A stretch of DNA of 64,000 nucleotides, from assembly GCA_037178975.1 (NCBI GenBank), contig JASJZH010000006.1, forward strand, positions 1,860,001 to 1,924,000, in the 5' to 3' direction. The notes beneath the pieces were generated by a model. That model was not told the DNA's origin. It saw only the letters and a program-made list of their open reading frames with translations, and searched no databases. The position numbers were made by a program, and so were the translations under genes. Shown here piece after piece: positions 46,753 to 56,165 of the stretch; position 1 is the first letter of the stretch; each line of letters begins with the position of its first letter. Origin of the DNA: Oscheius tipulae (lineage: Eukaryota; Nematoda; Chromadorea; Rhabditida; Rhabditidae).

Positions 46753-46893
46753 TTTTGGAATGTATTCGTACAAGGCGCCGCAGACGCGGGACGACAAAGG
46801 GCAATGTTTCTGCCACAACCGCATCATCAAGATGGGCTACAACTTCGGCTTTACGTCGTTCATATCCGCAATGCCGAAGCCAACATTTTGATC
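46753..46893 (+). pseudogene. orphan 3' exon, weakly like TFIIH subunit p34 (GTF2H3)
   Basis: After an acceptor ending at 46750, one frame reads FGMYSYKAPQTRDD then GQCFCHNRIIKMGY and stops at TGA 46891-46893. The motif CFCHNRIIKMGY resembles the C-terminal zinc region of TFIIH p34 (CFCHRNLIEIGYVCSVC). The next Cys residues of that family are missing and no upstream exons were found. AATAAA at 47069-47074 follows. It is either a gene fragment or the last exon of a gene I failed to trace. Confidence 0.3.
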
Positions 46894-47068
46894 TCGGGAG
46901 ACCTCTGTGTCTGTGCTTAGTAGCGGCTAGATGTTGTACACTCTTAGAATCTCTTAATATTATACGGATGTGACGTATCTCTGTATGTAAGGACCATGCC
47001 TGTCTGTACTCCTTTTCTACTTGATACAAATTCGAGTGATCTCCCACATGTCGTTGTGCTGTTACTTT

Positions 47069-47106
47069 AATAAATGATTCGACGTTTAACAGACAAACCC
47101 TTTATT
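47069..47106. terminator. facing polyadenylation signals
   Basis: AATAAA on the plus strand (47069-47074) and TTTATT (minus AATAAA, 47101-47106) lie 27 nt apart. They mark two convergent transcripts with overlapping ends. Confidence 0.6.
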
Positions 47107-47155
47107 GTAGAATTAGTATTACATTGAGATACGCGGTTATTGGATAGACAGAAGA

Positions 47156-48121
47156 TCACTTCGGTAGAAGGTTGGAGATAGCATCGCGGACGTACAAGAT
47201 TCCGGCCAGAGCAATTCCCTCGGCATTTTGGACAACTCCGGCGTTCTGCTCGGGGTCGATCGGAGTGTCATCATCAGCTAAAAATCTGTAGTTATAGAGT
47301 TTTAAAATTTTTTGTATAACTATAAAATTGTTTAGTCTGCTTACCAAAGTCAACCTCTTATTGCTTATTGAGTCTCAAGTAAACCTAAGATGAAGATAAA
47401 AATGGATGAAACACTCACGGGTGTTTATGTCAACGAACACCTCTTGCTCGTCCTCTTGTTCCTCCTCTTCTGGGCTCTGCTCCTCGATAGTTTCTTTCTT
47501 CTTGGGCTTCTCCTCAACCTTGTTGTCGGAGCTGTCTGCCTTGCGCTTGCGGGTGCTGGTGCGGGTCTCGTCGTTAGCTGAAAAGTATACATCGATGACA
47601 CAAAACCTAGCTTTGATACAATTATCGATCCTTTCCTTTTGCTGCTTAAGATGTGGCGAGCATTTGAAAAGAGAGCCCAACTGCACTGAGAAAACACTGA
47701 CAGCCGGCGACAATCATCAAAAACAATTTGCAAAAGAGCATCTAGTTTTGTGGAAAAACTTTAGAGTATTGAAAACCTACCGGGAGAAGCTTTCTCTAAG
47801 TGCTTCTTGTACCGGAGTTGGAAGGTCTTGGCTTCCTGGTACAGATTGGTGAGGCTGGGATTCTGAGCCCATGGAGGAAGCGCTTCGTTCTAAACAGTGT
47901 AATGAAAAGGGGAAAACAAGGTAACCTACTTCGAAGCTCTTAATAATTTTGAACAAGTGACGACGGTATTTTGCTTTATGCTGGCTACCGACCTGTCTCC
48001 ACAGATCGTCCCTGTCGGCGCGTCGCACGCCGGACTCCTTCATGACGAAGTTTTTCTTCGCGTACTCGAGAATTGCCGAGATAACCTCCTTGTCCTTGTC
48101 AGTATTGATGGCAAAGCTCAT
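47156..48121 (-). CDS. small charged nuclear-type protein, unknown family
   Basis: Exons on the minus strand: 47930-48121, 47781-47889, 47419-47577 and 47156-47277; 193 residues, all phases agreeing. Residues 1-100 look folded and helical (ADRDDLWRQVGSQHKAKYRR; YQEAKTFQLRYKKHLEKAS). Then come a nuclear-localisation-like run (TRKRKADSSDNKVEEKPKKK), an acidic segment (EEQSPEEEEQEDEQE) and a short hydrophobic end (IALAGILYVRDAISNLLP). It could be a chromatin or RNA-binding protein, but I name no family. A frame-broken paralogue lies 0.9 kb away on the other strand. Confidence 0.75.
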
Positions 48122-49034
48122 CCTGAAATCGAAAAATTAAATCTGCAATTGGAAAAATGTATAAATTGTCTACAAGAAGATTCGAAACGGAGAACTGGGA
48201 AGTCACAGAGATAGGAAAAGGACCGAAGCAGTAGCCATCACATGAAAATAGAGCCGAAAATGGAGCGAAAAACACCAGAACTAATAAGCTTTTTAACAGA
48301 AACCGATAAGCTGTTTGTGCGTCAAAATTAGACGTTTTTCGCTGGGTTTTTTTATGAAGTAAATACACCTTTTCAAGTGAAAGATACTAAGTTAAAAAGT
48401 GCACACTGACTGCTGGAAGATCCAGAAATTAGAAAGCGCATGGACGCTGATTTGAACGCGTCAAATCGTTAGACCGCAGACTTTTCTGTAAACGGCGCAC
48501 GCAAAATACTGTGCGCATGACGACAAGCTAACATAAACGAAGGAAAGGAAAGAATATTTTTTGAAAAATGGTTTTAGCAAGTTCGGAAGGACTGAAATGG
48601 TTGTTCCAAAATAATTTTTCCTTTTTGCATGCTTGGAGTGCTAGGCTAGCCCGGACAAATCGTCGAGACTGTCTTCGAGGCATTTCTGCACCAAGGCTTG
48701 GTGAATATTGGGCTTTGGCCGAACACGAACACTAACTGAATAAATGGTTATAATGTTCACTGAACACCGTTCGGATTCACCTCTTCGGTTTGGTTCACAA
48801 ACATTCGAACACGAACAAGTCTTCAAGTCTTTAAGTTGTGCTCTAGTCCTCTGTTTATAAAAATTGGGAGGAAAAAAAGTAATTATTAGCTCAAATATTA
48901 TCGTGGAAGGCCAAAATGGCACTTTTGGGATTCCAATGTCAGTGTTCGCTCGAGTTCAAACACGCTGTTCGCTCAACTTCTGATTTTCCATGTTCGGTGT
49001 GCGAATCGAACACAAATAGTCGGACTTTCTTCAG
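48122..49034. other. divergent promoter region with CGAACA motifs
   Basis: The space between the starts of the two paralogues. From about 48718 to 49012 the words CGAACA and TGTTCG recur at least nine times on both strands, often within gaacacgaac. No coding exon was seen. Confidence 0.4.
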
Positions 49035-49540
49035 ATGGGGTGGACAAACGAGGACCGTGAAGTGGACAAGAAAGTCCTGATTTCTGCAAGCATCACTCCG
49101 TCAGCAAGAATGGAAAAAGCAAGTCGGACAGAAAGGAACTGTTGCAAGTGATCGGCCCGATTTACAGAAAGAAGTACCGCTGGACCCTCTTCAAAATTGT
49201 GTATACGTTAAGCGTAACTTCCGTAATTTCCATTTTTTTTCATTCAAAACAGACGGACATTCTCCTTCGTAGGGCTGATTCCGGGGAATTCGTTCAGCTG
49301 TTTGAAAAAGCTAGGAGCTTTCAGCGGCTGGCAAAGAGCAACCACACCCCAGTGAGTTTTCAAATATATATGGCAGAGTTGCCAACAAGCATCAAATACT
49401 TTAATAGCTGAGCAGTTCAGATGGTATCGTATTGTTCAATTTCAGACGCCGATGCCGGCACGATGTTGCGGAAACGCAAGAACAAGCGGGCCGGAGGAGT
49501 GCAGACTAGAAGATTGGAAGAAAGCGAGTATTTGGCGTAG
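49035..49540 (+). pseudogene. decayed paralogue of the 47.2-kb gene
   Basis: Exons at 49035-49198, 49253-49351 and 49446-49540 match the 47.2-kb gene piece by piece. NEDREVDKK...LISA corresponds to NTDKDKEV..ISAI, DRKELLQVIGPIYRKKYRWT then LFKI to DRDDLWRQVGSQHKAKYRRH then LFKI, LFEKARSFQRLAKS to LYQEAKTFQLRYKK, and MLRKRKNKRAGG to STRKRKADSS. Exon 1 needs a one-base shift near 49085, and the last junction has the wrong phase, so no single frame spans the model. Splice sites are still good, including an acceptor (ttcttcag) directly before the ATG. This fits recent decay, although base errors in the assembly could also explain it. Confidence 0.6.
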
Positions 49541-49836
49541 ATTTCAAGCACTTTTCTGAGTATTTATTGGACGGTTTGCCACGAAACACTTTCGGAAGAA
49601 CGATCTTTAAAATATAAGGTCGTCTCTGTCCGTCTGAAGCCGTATGGGCTTGCACGAGAAATACGCAAAGTGGCGTTACAGTATGCCAAATTGCGTCCCA
49701 TCGTTTTCACTATTTTGTTCCTTCTTTTCGTCGTGATCGTTGATTTCTCGGGTTACTATTGGCCAAAGTGAGTGCAGGAGCCTTTCGAGTGACAAGCTCA
49801 ACCGTTTCGGCAAAAGTTTGTAAAAAAAAAACTTCG

Positions 49837-50221
49837 TCATAAATGACCAGAAAAGTTTGAATCAAACTGAATTTTTTGGCCATACGCCTTTCTACAAAAT
49901 ATGTTGTTTCCAATTGGCTGAGCACAGGGATGGCGTTCTATTAAGGGTACAGATCTTAAAGGAATAGTTGTAAGAGTGCAAATGCCAGCGCTTATACAAA
50001 TTTGACTGGTAGTCAATGTAAAGCTTCGATATTGTAGCATCTCCATGTTCAATCGTGTCCACTTGAACGGTCATTTCTCGATAAGGTTTTTTGTAAATTG
50101 CATTTATGCAAGGTGAAAGGTGTTGCTCTCCAAGACAGAAACATTCAGTGGCTGATGAAAGTACATCAGACAATAATTTATCACAACGGTGAAATTGCCA
50201 GAGATTCCTAGAGCAGAAATT
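49837..50221 (-). CDS. Cys-rich extracellular-type protein, 5' end not found
   Basis: Two exons, 49998-50221 and 49837-49954, join in phase across a 43-nt intron to give 114 residues. The first part is Cys-rich (NFCSRNLWQFHRCDKL; ATECFCLGEQHLSPC), followed by a beta-rich stretch (REMTVQVDTIEHGDATISKL) and a tail with HPCAQPIGNNIFCRKAYG. The upstream exon or exons, including a signal peptide, were not identified; an acceptor (ttgatcag) precedes the first exon. No family recognised. Confidence 0.42.
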
Positions 50222-50391
50222 CTGATCAAAGCAAAAGTGGAAGCTCTTTTTCAATTACCAGAAACTCACTACTGTGAAGTTTTGAACACCAAGTCATTAC
50301 CGAATTCGTAGTGATATCAAGTTTTCCAAAAAACTTGCTGCAAAATATTTTTTCATTTTTTGAAACTCGGTTAAAATAATACGGGTGTCAT

Positions 50392-51042
50392 GTGGACGAA
50401 AACGATCGTCACAGAGTTACGGAAAAAATGGTTGTGCTAGACAATTTGGTACTGTGTTGGACAGAAACGTTTGACAGGTGTTTTTTGTACACGAGACCGA
50501 TCAACGAAAGAATTGCAGTCCTCTGGAGAGGTTTGAGTGTTTTTTATGTAGCATCTGAAACATTGCTCAGCAAAATCCTTGATAAGACCGACTGTCTTAT
50601 CATAACTGGGCCGTTATATAACCCCAAAATGCCGAGCTCTATCTCCTCCTATTATGAAATGTTCTGCCGTTATTTGGGAGCCACAATGTCGACAAGGTGA
50701 GAAATTTACCTAAATATTCTGGGAATGATTCACCTGCATGCTCTTTGGCCCATTCCTCCGCGATTTTGATGTCTCTTTGTCACAACAAACATTAGAGGGC
50801 AGAGGCATTAGTCACAAACTTTTTTGATAGCCAGGCTACTCTTACTACTTCTCGTCTGTCCGCCTTATGAAATCAAGCACCAGGACATTGAGCTGCCCAT
50901 GTTGTGGGTGTGAACCACTGCCGGGGTCATTTTGCAGCTCATATTTCCTTCTTCCGTGGAGGCGTTCAAATTTAGAAACACGGCGTCACAGATTTCAGCC
51001 CATTTGGGACGATTGCCCTCGCAGTATGTAGTTGCCTATTGA
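50392..51042 (+). CDS. unassigned gene fragment, weak likeness to DNA/RNA non-specific endonuclease
   Basis: Three exons (50392-50696, 50835-50907, 50938-51042) join in phase for about 160 residues. The segment AVLWRGLSVFYVASETLL then TDCLIITGPLYNPK recalls the region before the VxTGPLxxP motif of EndoG-type nucleases. The catalytic DRGH motif is not present, no ATG is seen at the 5' end (the frame opens after a TAA), and the third exon is not clearly nuclease-like. It may be a truncated or decaying copy. Confidence 0.35.
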
Positions 51043-51796
51043 ATTAATCCAATTTCTCTTTATAAACGGCCTTCTACAGGTGACTCCTGGACCGGTCACA
51101 CTGATTCGTAGTGTTTGTCTAATGATACTTAGTTGGTGGACACAACTGTTTTCGAAACCTTTTTTGGCCTCTCAATAGACCTTCTTCCAGTCATTCTGTA
51201 CTGCATCAATGAGCTTTTCGTATAGAAGTAGCAGACTTTCACAATTTAAAAGCGTCTTCCTTTGCTCTTTTTTGTGTCGAACCCGAGGGTGGAAATCTAC
51301 GTAGATGCCTGTTTGCATAACTGCGGCTACAGAGTTCCAAATGGTCCTTCGCGGTGTGAAATTTGGCTGCCTCTTGACTTGTGACAGTTTGTCCAGTACC
51401 TTCGTTTCTACACAGTTCAGTGCTAGTGTTTACGCTCTGCTTCATTTTTTGTAATGACCTAGGCTTGTTTCCCCGCTATACTTTTCTCAGAATTGCTCGA
51501 CTGTTGTTGCTTCTTATTGGAATGGAATGTAGAGTTGAAGATGACTGTAAATTCCTTCCCACAGCCTTATTTACTTTTGGATTTCTCTGGCGCCTGTGGA
51601 GAAATTCATATCATTTCTCTGTCTTGTCCGTTTTGTTTATGCGTATAGGACAGTTATGTAGAGCTCGTAATCTCTTTCGTAGAAATTCTTCTCTTTCACA
51701 ATCGTGCGTCTGCACAGCCTTCGATTTAGTGTACCCACAACCACGATAATGCTTTTAACTCCTTATCACCAACCACTCTGCTCATTTTAGATCATC
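51043..51796. other. upstream region of the ligand gene cluster
   Basis: No coding exon was recognised. It ends with acceptor cattttag (51783-51790), 6 nt before the next ATG, a candidate spliced-leader or leader-intron site. Confidence 0.35.
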
Positions 51797-52755
51797 ATGC
51801 TCGGAATCGGTTTGGTCTTCCTCGCACTCACGATTTCGACATCGTTCTCAACTAAAGTCACACTAATTCCCAAAGGTTTGTTGTGCAATGTTGACAAATA
51901 GAATGTTATCTGTGTGGGAAAGACCATGTCACTAAAAAGCATTTTTCAGAACCAGCAGGACAAGCTGGAGAAGTCTATGTAGCTGAAGGAACCCCTCTGA
52001 CAATCACTTGTGCTACAAAAGACAAGAATCCTCTAGAGTGGCTCTTCAATGGAGATGACAAGCATCTTCTTCTTGTTCGGGAAGAAAGGTCGGTTGAAAA
52101 CTATGTACGGCTCTATAGTAGTAAGCTTGTGACATAGACCTAAGAGCCCTTCAAGCAACCTAAACAGACTACTAGCTATAAAGCGGTTACATATAAGCAT
52201 TCCACAGAAAAGTGAAACTGTGGTTCTCCAATGTTTCCGAAATGCTGGATTACATAAAGATCATTGTAAAGTATCTTATTGTATACTATTCCATTTGCTC
52301 TTACATTAACACCGATAAACTCAAGTTTTCCAGACGAATCTCGTCTCTACACACACCCTACTTTGATTCCAACCTCCACATGGGTTACTACGAATGTTTT
52401 GAGGTAAGTGTCATTTCTGCGTCATTCTTACCGTCGATGACGTATACGCCACCCTCTTTCTATTGATCTAACGATAAGGTTTCAGCCCGATTCACAAAAG
52501 TCTGATGCAGTTCGTGTCTACCCACTGGAACTCCCTCTACATCATGGCTATGCAAAGTGTTCGCTGCAACAGAGCACCTACTGTGACAAAGGACAATGTA
52601 GAGTTCATTTGGGTCTAGGACATACCGCTTGCTTGTAAGCTAGTTTTATGTGAAAACGATAAACGAAACTTTTCAGCTGTTTTCGAGGCTGGTCAGGGAA
52701 ACATTGCGACCAAGCTGAATCCAGACGGACGAGACATTTGTCACGTCGGAACTAA
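51797..52755 (+). CDS. secreted Ig-EGF ligand, neuregulin/Vein-like
   Basis: Exons 51797-51875, 51950-52088, 52334-52403, 52486-52634 and 52677-52755; 171 residues, all phases agreeing. Parts in order: signal peptide (MLGIGLVFLALTISTSFS); one Ig domain with Cys (LTITCATK), the core Trp (PLEWLFNGD) and the closing D/Y-x-C signature (HMGYYECFE); then one EGF domain. The EGF cysteine spacing is C-x7-C-x4-C-x10-C-x1-C-x8-C, exactly that of ErbB growth factors. The usual Arg before the last Cys is His (WSGKHC). No membrane span follows; a basic tail (ESRRTRHLSRRN) ends the protein, so it should be released. An Ig domain before an ErbB-type EGF is the layout of neuregulin-1 and Drosophila Vein. The expected receptor is an EGFR/LET-23 homologue; this is inference. 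AATAAA lies at 52887-52892. Confidence 0.85.
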
Positions 52756-52892
52756 ACATCTATTTAATCGTATTTTATCGTTGTTAGGCTTGATCTCATT
52801 GTTGCAAAATTGCTAGCTAGCTCAAATGTCTGTGATTAAACAGTTACCGTGCTATTTTTTGTATAATAAGATTTTTGACGGGAAATAATAAA

Positions 52893-53675
52893 GACGATCT
52901 CAGTGGGTTTCGTAATCATTCAGTTCTGATTAGAATGCGGTCAGAAGGGGGCAGCACCAGCCGGAGTCGTCTGCATGCTATCTTTTCCCCATTTTGTAGC
53001 ATACTCATCGCGTGTTGTAAGTGTTCACAGTCTGTCTAAATATACTATCAAGCTGTACTGTTGGAATTTCTCCTCATTCAAACTCCCGCCTTATCGTATG
53101 GCGCCGCTTTGGCGCCAAACCAGTTTGTCCTGTGTTTTCTGAGCCTGATTCTTTTCCCTCAGCTCTTCATCGTTGTCTATACTTTTGCCTGTGTTACAAA
53201 GACCCTTGTTAGCCTGTCATCGATCACAACAAGTGGCGAGGAGAATGAGATTCAAACGCACGCGGGAAAACCCCAATGGATTAGCAACAAATAATTGTGC
53301 TCAAGCACAAGCACTCTAGTAATCTCTCGTAGTTCCAGTTACGAAAGTTCCCTTGTGATTGCAACTTTGGACAGAGTAAACAATCCATAAATGTTCTGCT
53401 ATTGGCACTAAAATTTCCGCTGATTCTTAACTTTTTTACAGCCATTAATGCACAGGCCTCTATCTCTTAAAAACTAGTCGATAATTTTGCTATGCCGTCT
53501 TGCTTCTTGCTACTCATATCTTTTCGCGTGGTTAATAGATTGTGAGTCACCGAGGACTACATTAGAATCTACCCATGTTCTCCTTTCTTCTGTTCGAAAA
53601 ACTTTAACTTTATGCTTTTTCCATTCCCAATTTGATCTCACTTGGTTTCAGTTTCACTTAAAACACAAATTTCAG
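52893..53675 (+). other. intergenic with possible relic of the ligand family
   Basis: Between 53140 and 53400, frames read a signal-like hydrophobic run (LILFPQLFIVVYTFACVT) and, in another frame, an Ig-like strand pattern (SSSYESSLVIATLD). Neither makes a complete exon. They may be remnants of another family member. Confidence 0.25.
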
Positions 53676-54762
53676 ATGGCTCTCAATATCACTGTTGGGG
53701 CCGCTATTATAGTTTTAATCATCAGTGGTTTGGCTTTTCAATCGATGTCCAATAAAACTGCTCACCCAAAAGTGCACTGTTATTTTGTCGATATGGAAGG
53801 TGAGACTCAAACCAACACTAATTGTAAAGAAACATTTAAGCAAAGAAGTTGGACAAGGACTTTATTGTAAATCCTGGTTCTACCATCATCGTCGGAGTCA
53901 AACGTCTTGCCAACTTCATTGTTAAATACACAGTCCAAAGCAAATGGCCATATTTTGTGGCCCCCGCATGCAGGTACTGGAATTACCAATTAAGTAAATA
54001 AACCCGTTTTCAGAAAAGAATTCTTCTGTCTCGTATTTGATAGTATCACGACTCTGGAAGGGGATGCTACCTTGAAGTTTGTTCAGGTTAGAATTTTCTA
54101 TTTATTTTCCAGAACGATTTCCAGAACGATATTGAAAGTACGATTAAAATTGAACTGAATACTACATCGACAAAGAGAAGCTGCAGTCCGGAAGAGGAAA
54201 AACATGCTACTCGCTGCTGTCGAGGAAAATGCGACTGCATAATATTGAGGGGAAAACCCGAAACAATGTCAGTTATTTTCTTCTTTAACATGCTTTCTTT
54301 CAAGTTGTCATAGTGGCTGGTACGGAAAGTGCTGTAATAATCCTTTGAAACCCGAAAGAGTCAAGAAATCAGCCGAGAAGGAATGTTTGACCGGTACTCC
54401 TCCATGTGAAGTTCACTGTTCCATGCTATACGGTTTGTTAAAAAAACAACATATAATCTATTGCTATGTTTAGACGACCCAGTTGCAGATGAGAAAACGG
54501 ACAAAACGCATAAGCAGTCTGTTCAAACTCCTACCTCTGAGTCATCTTTCGAAGGTAGAGTGTTAAATTTTATTTTGAGATTATTCTTACAGTATACTGG
54601 ATAGACATTTCCATTGTTTCGGCTGCACTTCTTATTTGCGTGGTCCTCTATATAATTTATCAGCATTGGTGCAACTCAGGCTCCACTCAATCGCAACCCG
54701 GACCCTCCCTCTCTCAAGCTGATGACGACAACACCAAAATTGTAAAAGAGACAGTGCTTTGA
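53676..54762 (+). CDS. type I membrane protein with divergent Cys-rich EGF-like module
   Basis: Exons 53676-53799, 53841-53973, 54014-54086, 54113-54267, 54305-54432, 54474-54554 and 54593-54762; 287 residues with consistent phases. A hydrophobic N-terminus (ALNITVGAAIIVLIISGLAF) could be a signal peptide. A beta-type region without the Ig Trp follows, then a Cys cluster (CCRGKCDCIILRG, then CHSGWYGKCCNN). This resembles an EGF module whose closing part is still HSGWYGKC, as in its neighbours. Then come a linker, one membrane span (ISIVSAALLICVVLYIIY) and a short cytoplasmic tail. Exon order (signal, beta domain, Cys module, membrane span) parallels the gene at 56.2 kb, so it is probably a fast-evolving tandem duplicate. 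A 12-nt direct repeat at the exon-4 acceptor offers two in-frame acceptors. Confidence 0.75.
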
Positions 54763-56165
54763 AACTTTTATTACGTGTTAATGTGATCTCAACGGTTGAT
54801 GAAGAATCTGGCATTGTAGATTTGGCTATTACAGTAACCACTGTTACTATTGTTTCATGGTCACAGGACGTAATATGACACTTCAAAAACTTGTAAATAG
54901 AGCTAGGGAGTTATAGTCTGAGGCGCCAACGTTTATGAGTCATTCGTCTCTACAGAATCCCTTAAAGGCAGACAGTCAAAATTGAGCTTGTTGCAAGGTC
55001 TTATTTGCAGGCTATGACCGTCAGTGTAGCTTCAATGACGCCGCTTTTATTTGTACTTCAACGTAGAGCTTGACCCGGCAGTATTCCTTCTTGTTAATCC
55101 ATCGTATGGTCTATCGATAACCTTCTCTACAAGTTTTCTTCATGACACCTCTGTAGCACCATAGCGGTTTCTATTGTTACCAGTTCACTCTCCGGATAAG
55201 TCTAGCTCCAATATTGTTAGTTGTCAAGGGAAAATGTAGTTTCTTGCGCAAAATCAAAATAAAACCAGTTGTCATACCCAAGCATTGTTAGTTCATAATT
55301 CACCAAACCAAGCCAAGATGACGCACCTAGTGGCTTATGCGATAAGCTGACCTATGATGATGAGTAAGAGGACTGTAGGCGGCGGAGGGCCCGTTTTCCT
55401 CACTTTCCTGTTTTGCATAAGACTCACGTAGTGCACATAGAGCGTCATGACCCCCACGCTCAAACCACACTTTTGGCACATTTTCCATGCTGAGCTCGCG
55501 TTGACCAGTGCAGCAGGCTTTTCCTTTTCTGGAGTTCTCTTGTAACGATAGCACCACGAGTATACTTTGTTTAGCTTCTTCGTCCAAAAATAGAGAGCAT
55601 TTTCTGCTGAAACGCTTTGTTCTGTTGTGACACTTTAACGCCACATCTTCTTAGGATTTTAGTACATTACCTCTCCTATACCTTTCGCAAACTCGGTATC
55701 TATAATAGCGTAGAACACCTCCTAGCCCTTCCAAAATCCATACGAGCAAAGAAAAACGGCGATGATAACGGTGTCTTCGATAATGAGGCTGCCGTTGCTA
55801 TTCTCGTTATGCCTGAACTTTTAAAATAGTTTCTTTCTCATTGTTTTACCTAACAGATAGTAATCATTAAAACAATTTGCCTCATCGCATTCCTGGTCGC
55901 ATCCGTATCAACGTATGACTCAGAAGTTAAAAGTAGGTAACTTTTTGGAGACGCTTCTAATAGACATAAATGGTGGATATCGTTTGAAGCACCTTAATAT
56001 TGCACTGTTTCAAGACTTTCTCTGTCCTTTCTTTGTGCTCTGATCCATGACGTCCTAAAAATCCATAACGACTATTGTTTGTTCAGTTTTCAGGCAACCC
56101 ACACCGTTTGTAGACGCAGTATTATCAGGCACAGATAAGCGTGAATTCAACCAGAAGAGCTAGAA
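54763..56165. other. 1.4-kb spacer with unassigned open frames
   Basis: A minus-strand frame at 55327-55644 has coding-like composition (FLDEEAKQSILVVLSLQENS; SMENVPKVWFERGGHDALCA) but no ATG or splice context that I could build on. On the plus strand, after an acceptor at about 55856, a signal-peptide-like frame lacks an ATG (ICLIAFLVASVSTYDSEV) and may be a decayed first exon of another ligand-family copy. Confidence 0.3.

Noticed and set aside
51381-51749. 122-codon hydrophobic plus-strand frame before the ligand cluster
   Set aside because: It is rich in Leu and Phe from T-rich DNA, with no signal of a real membrane protein and no splice context.
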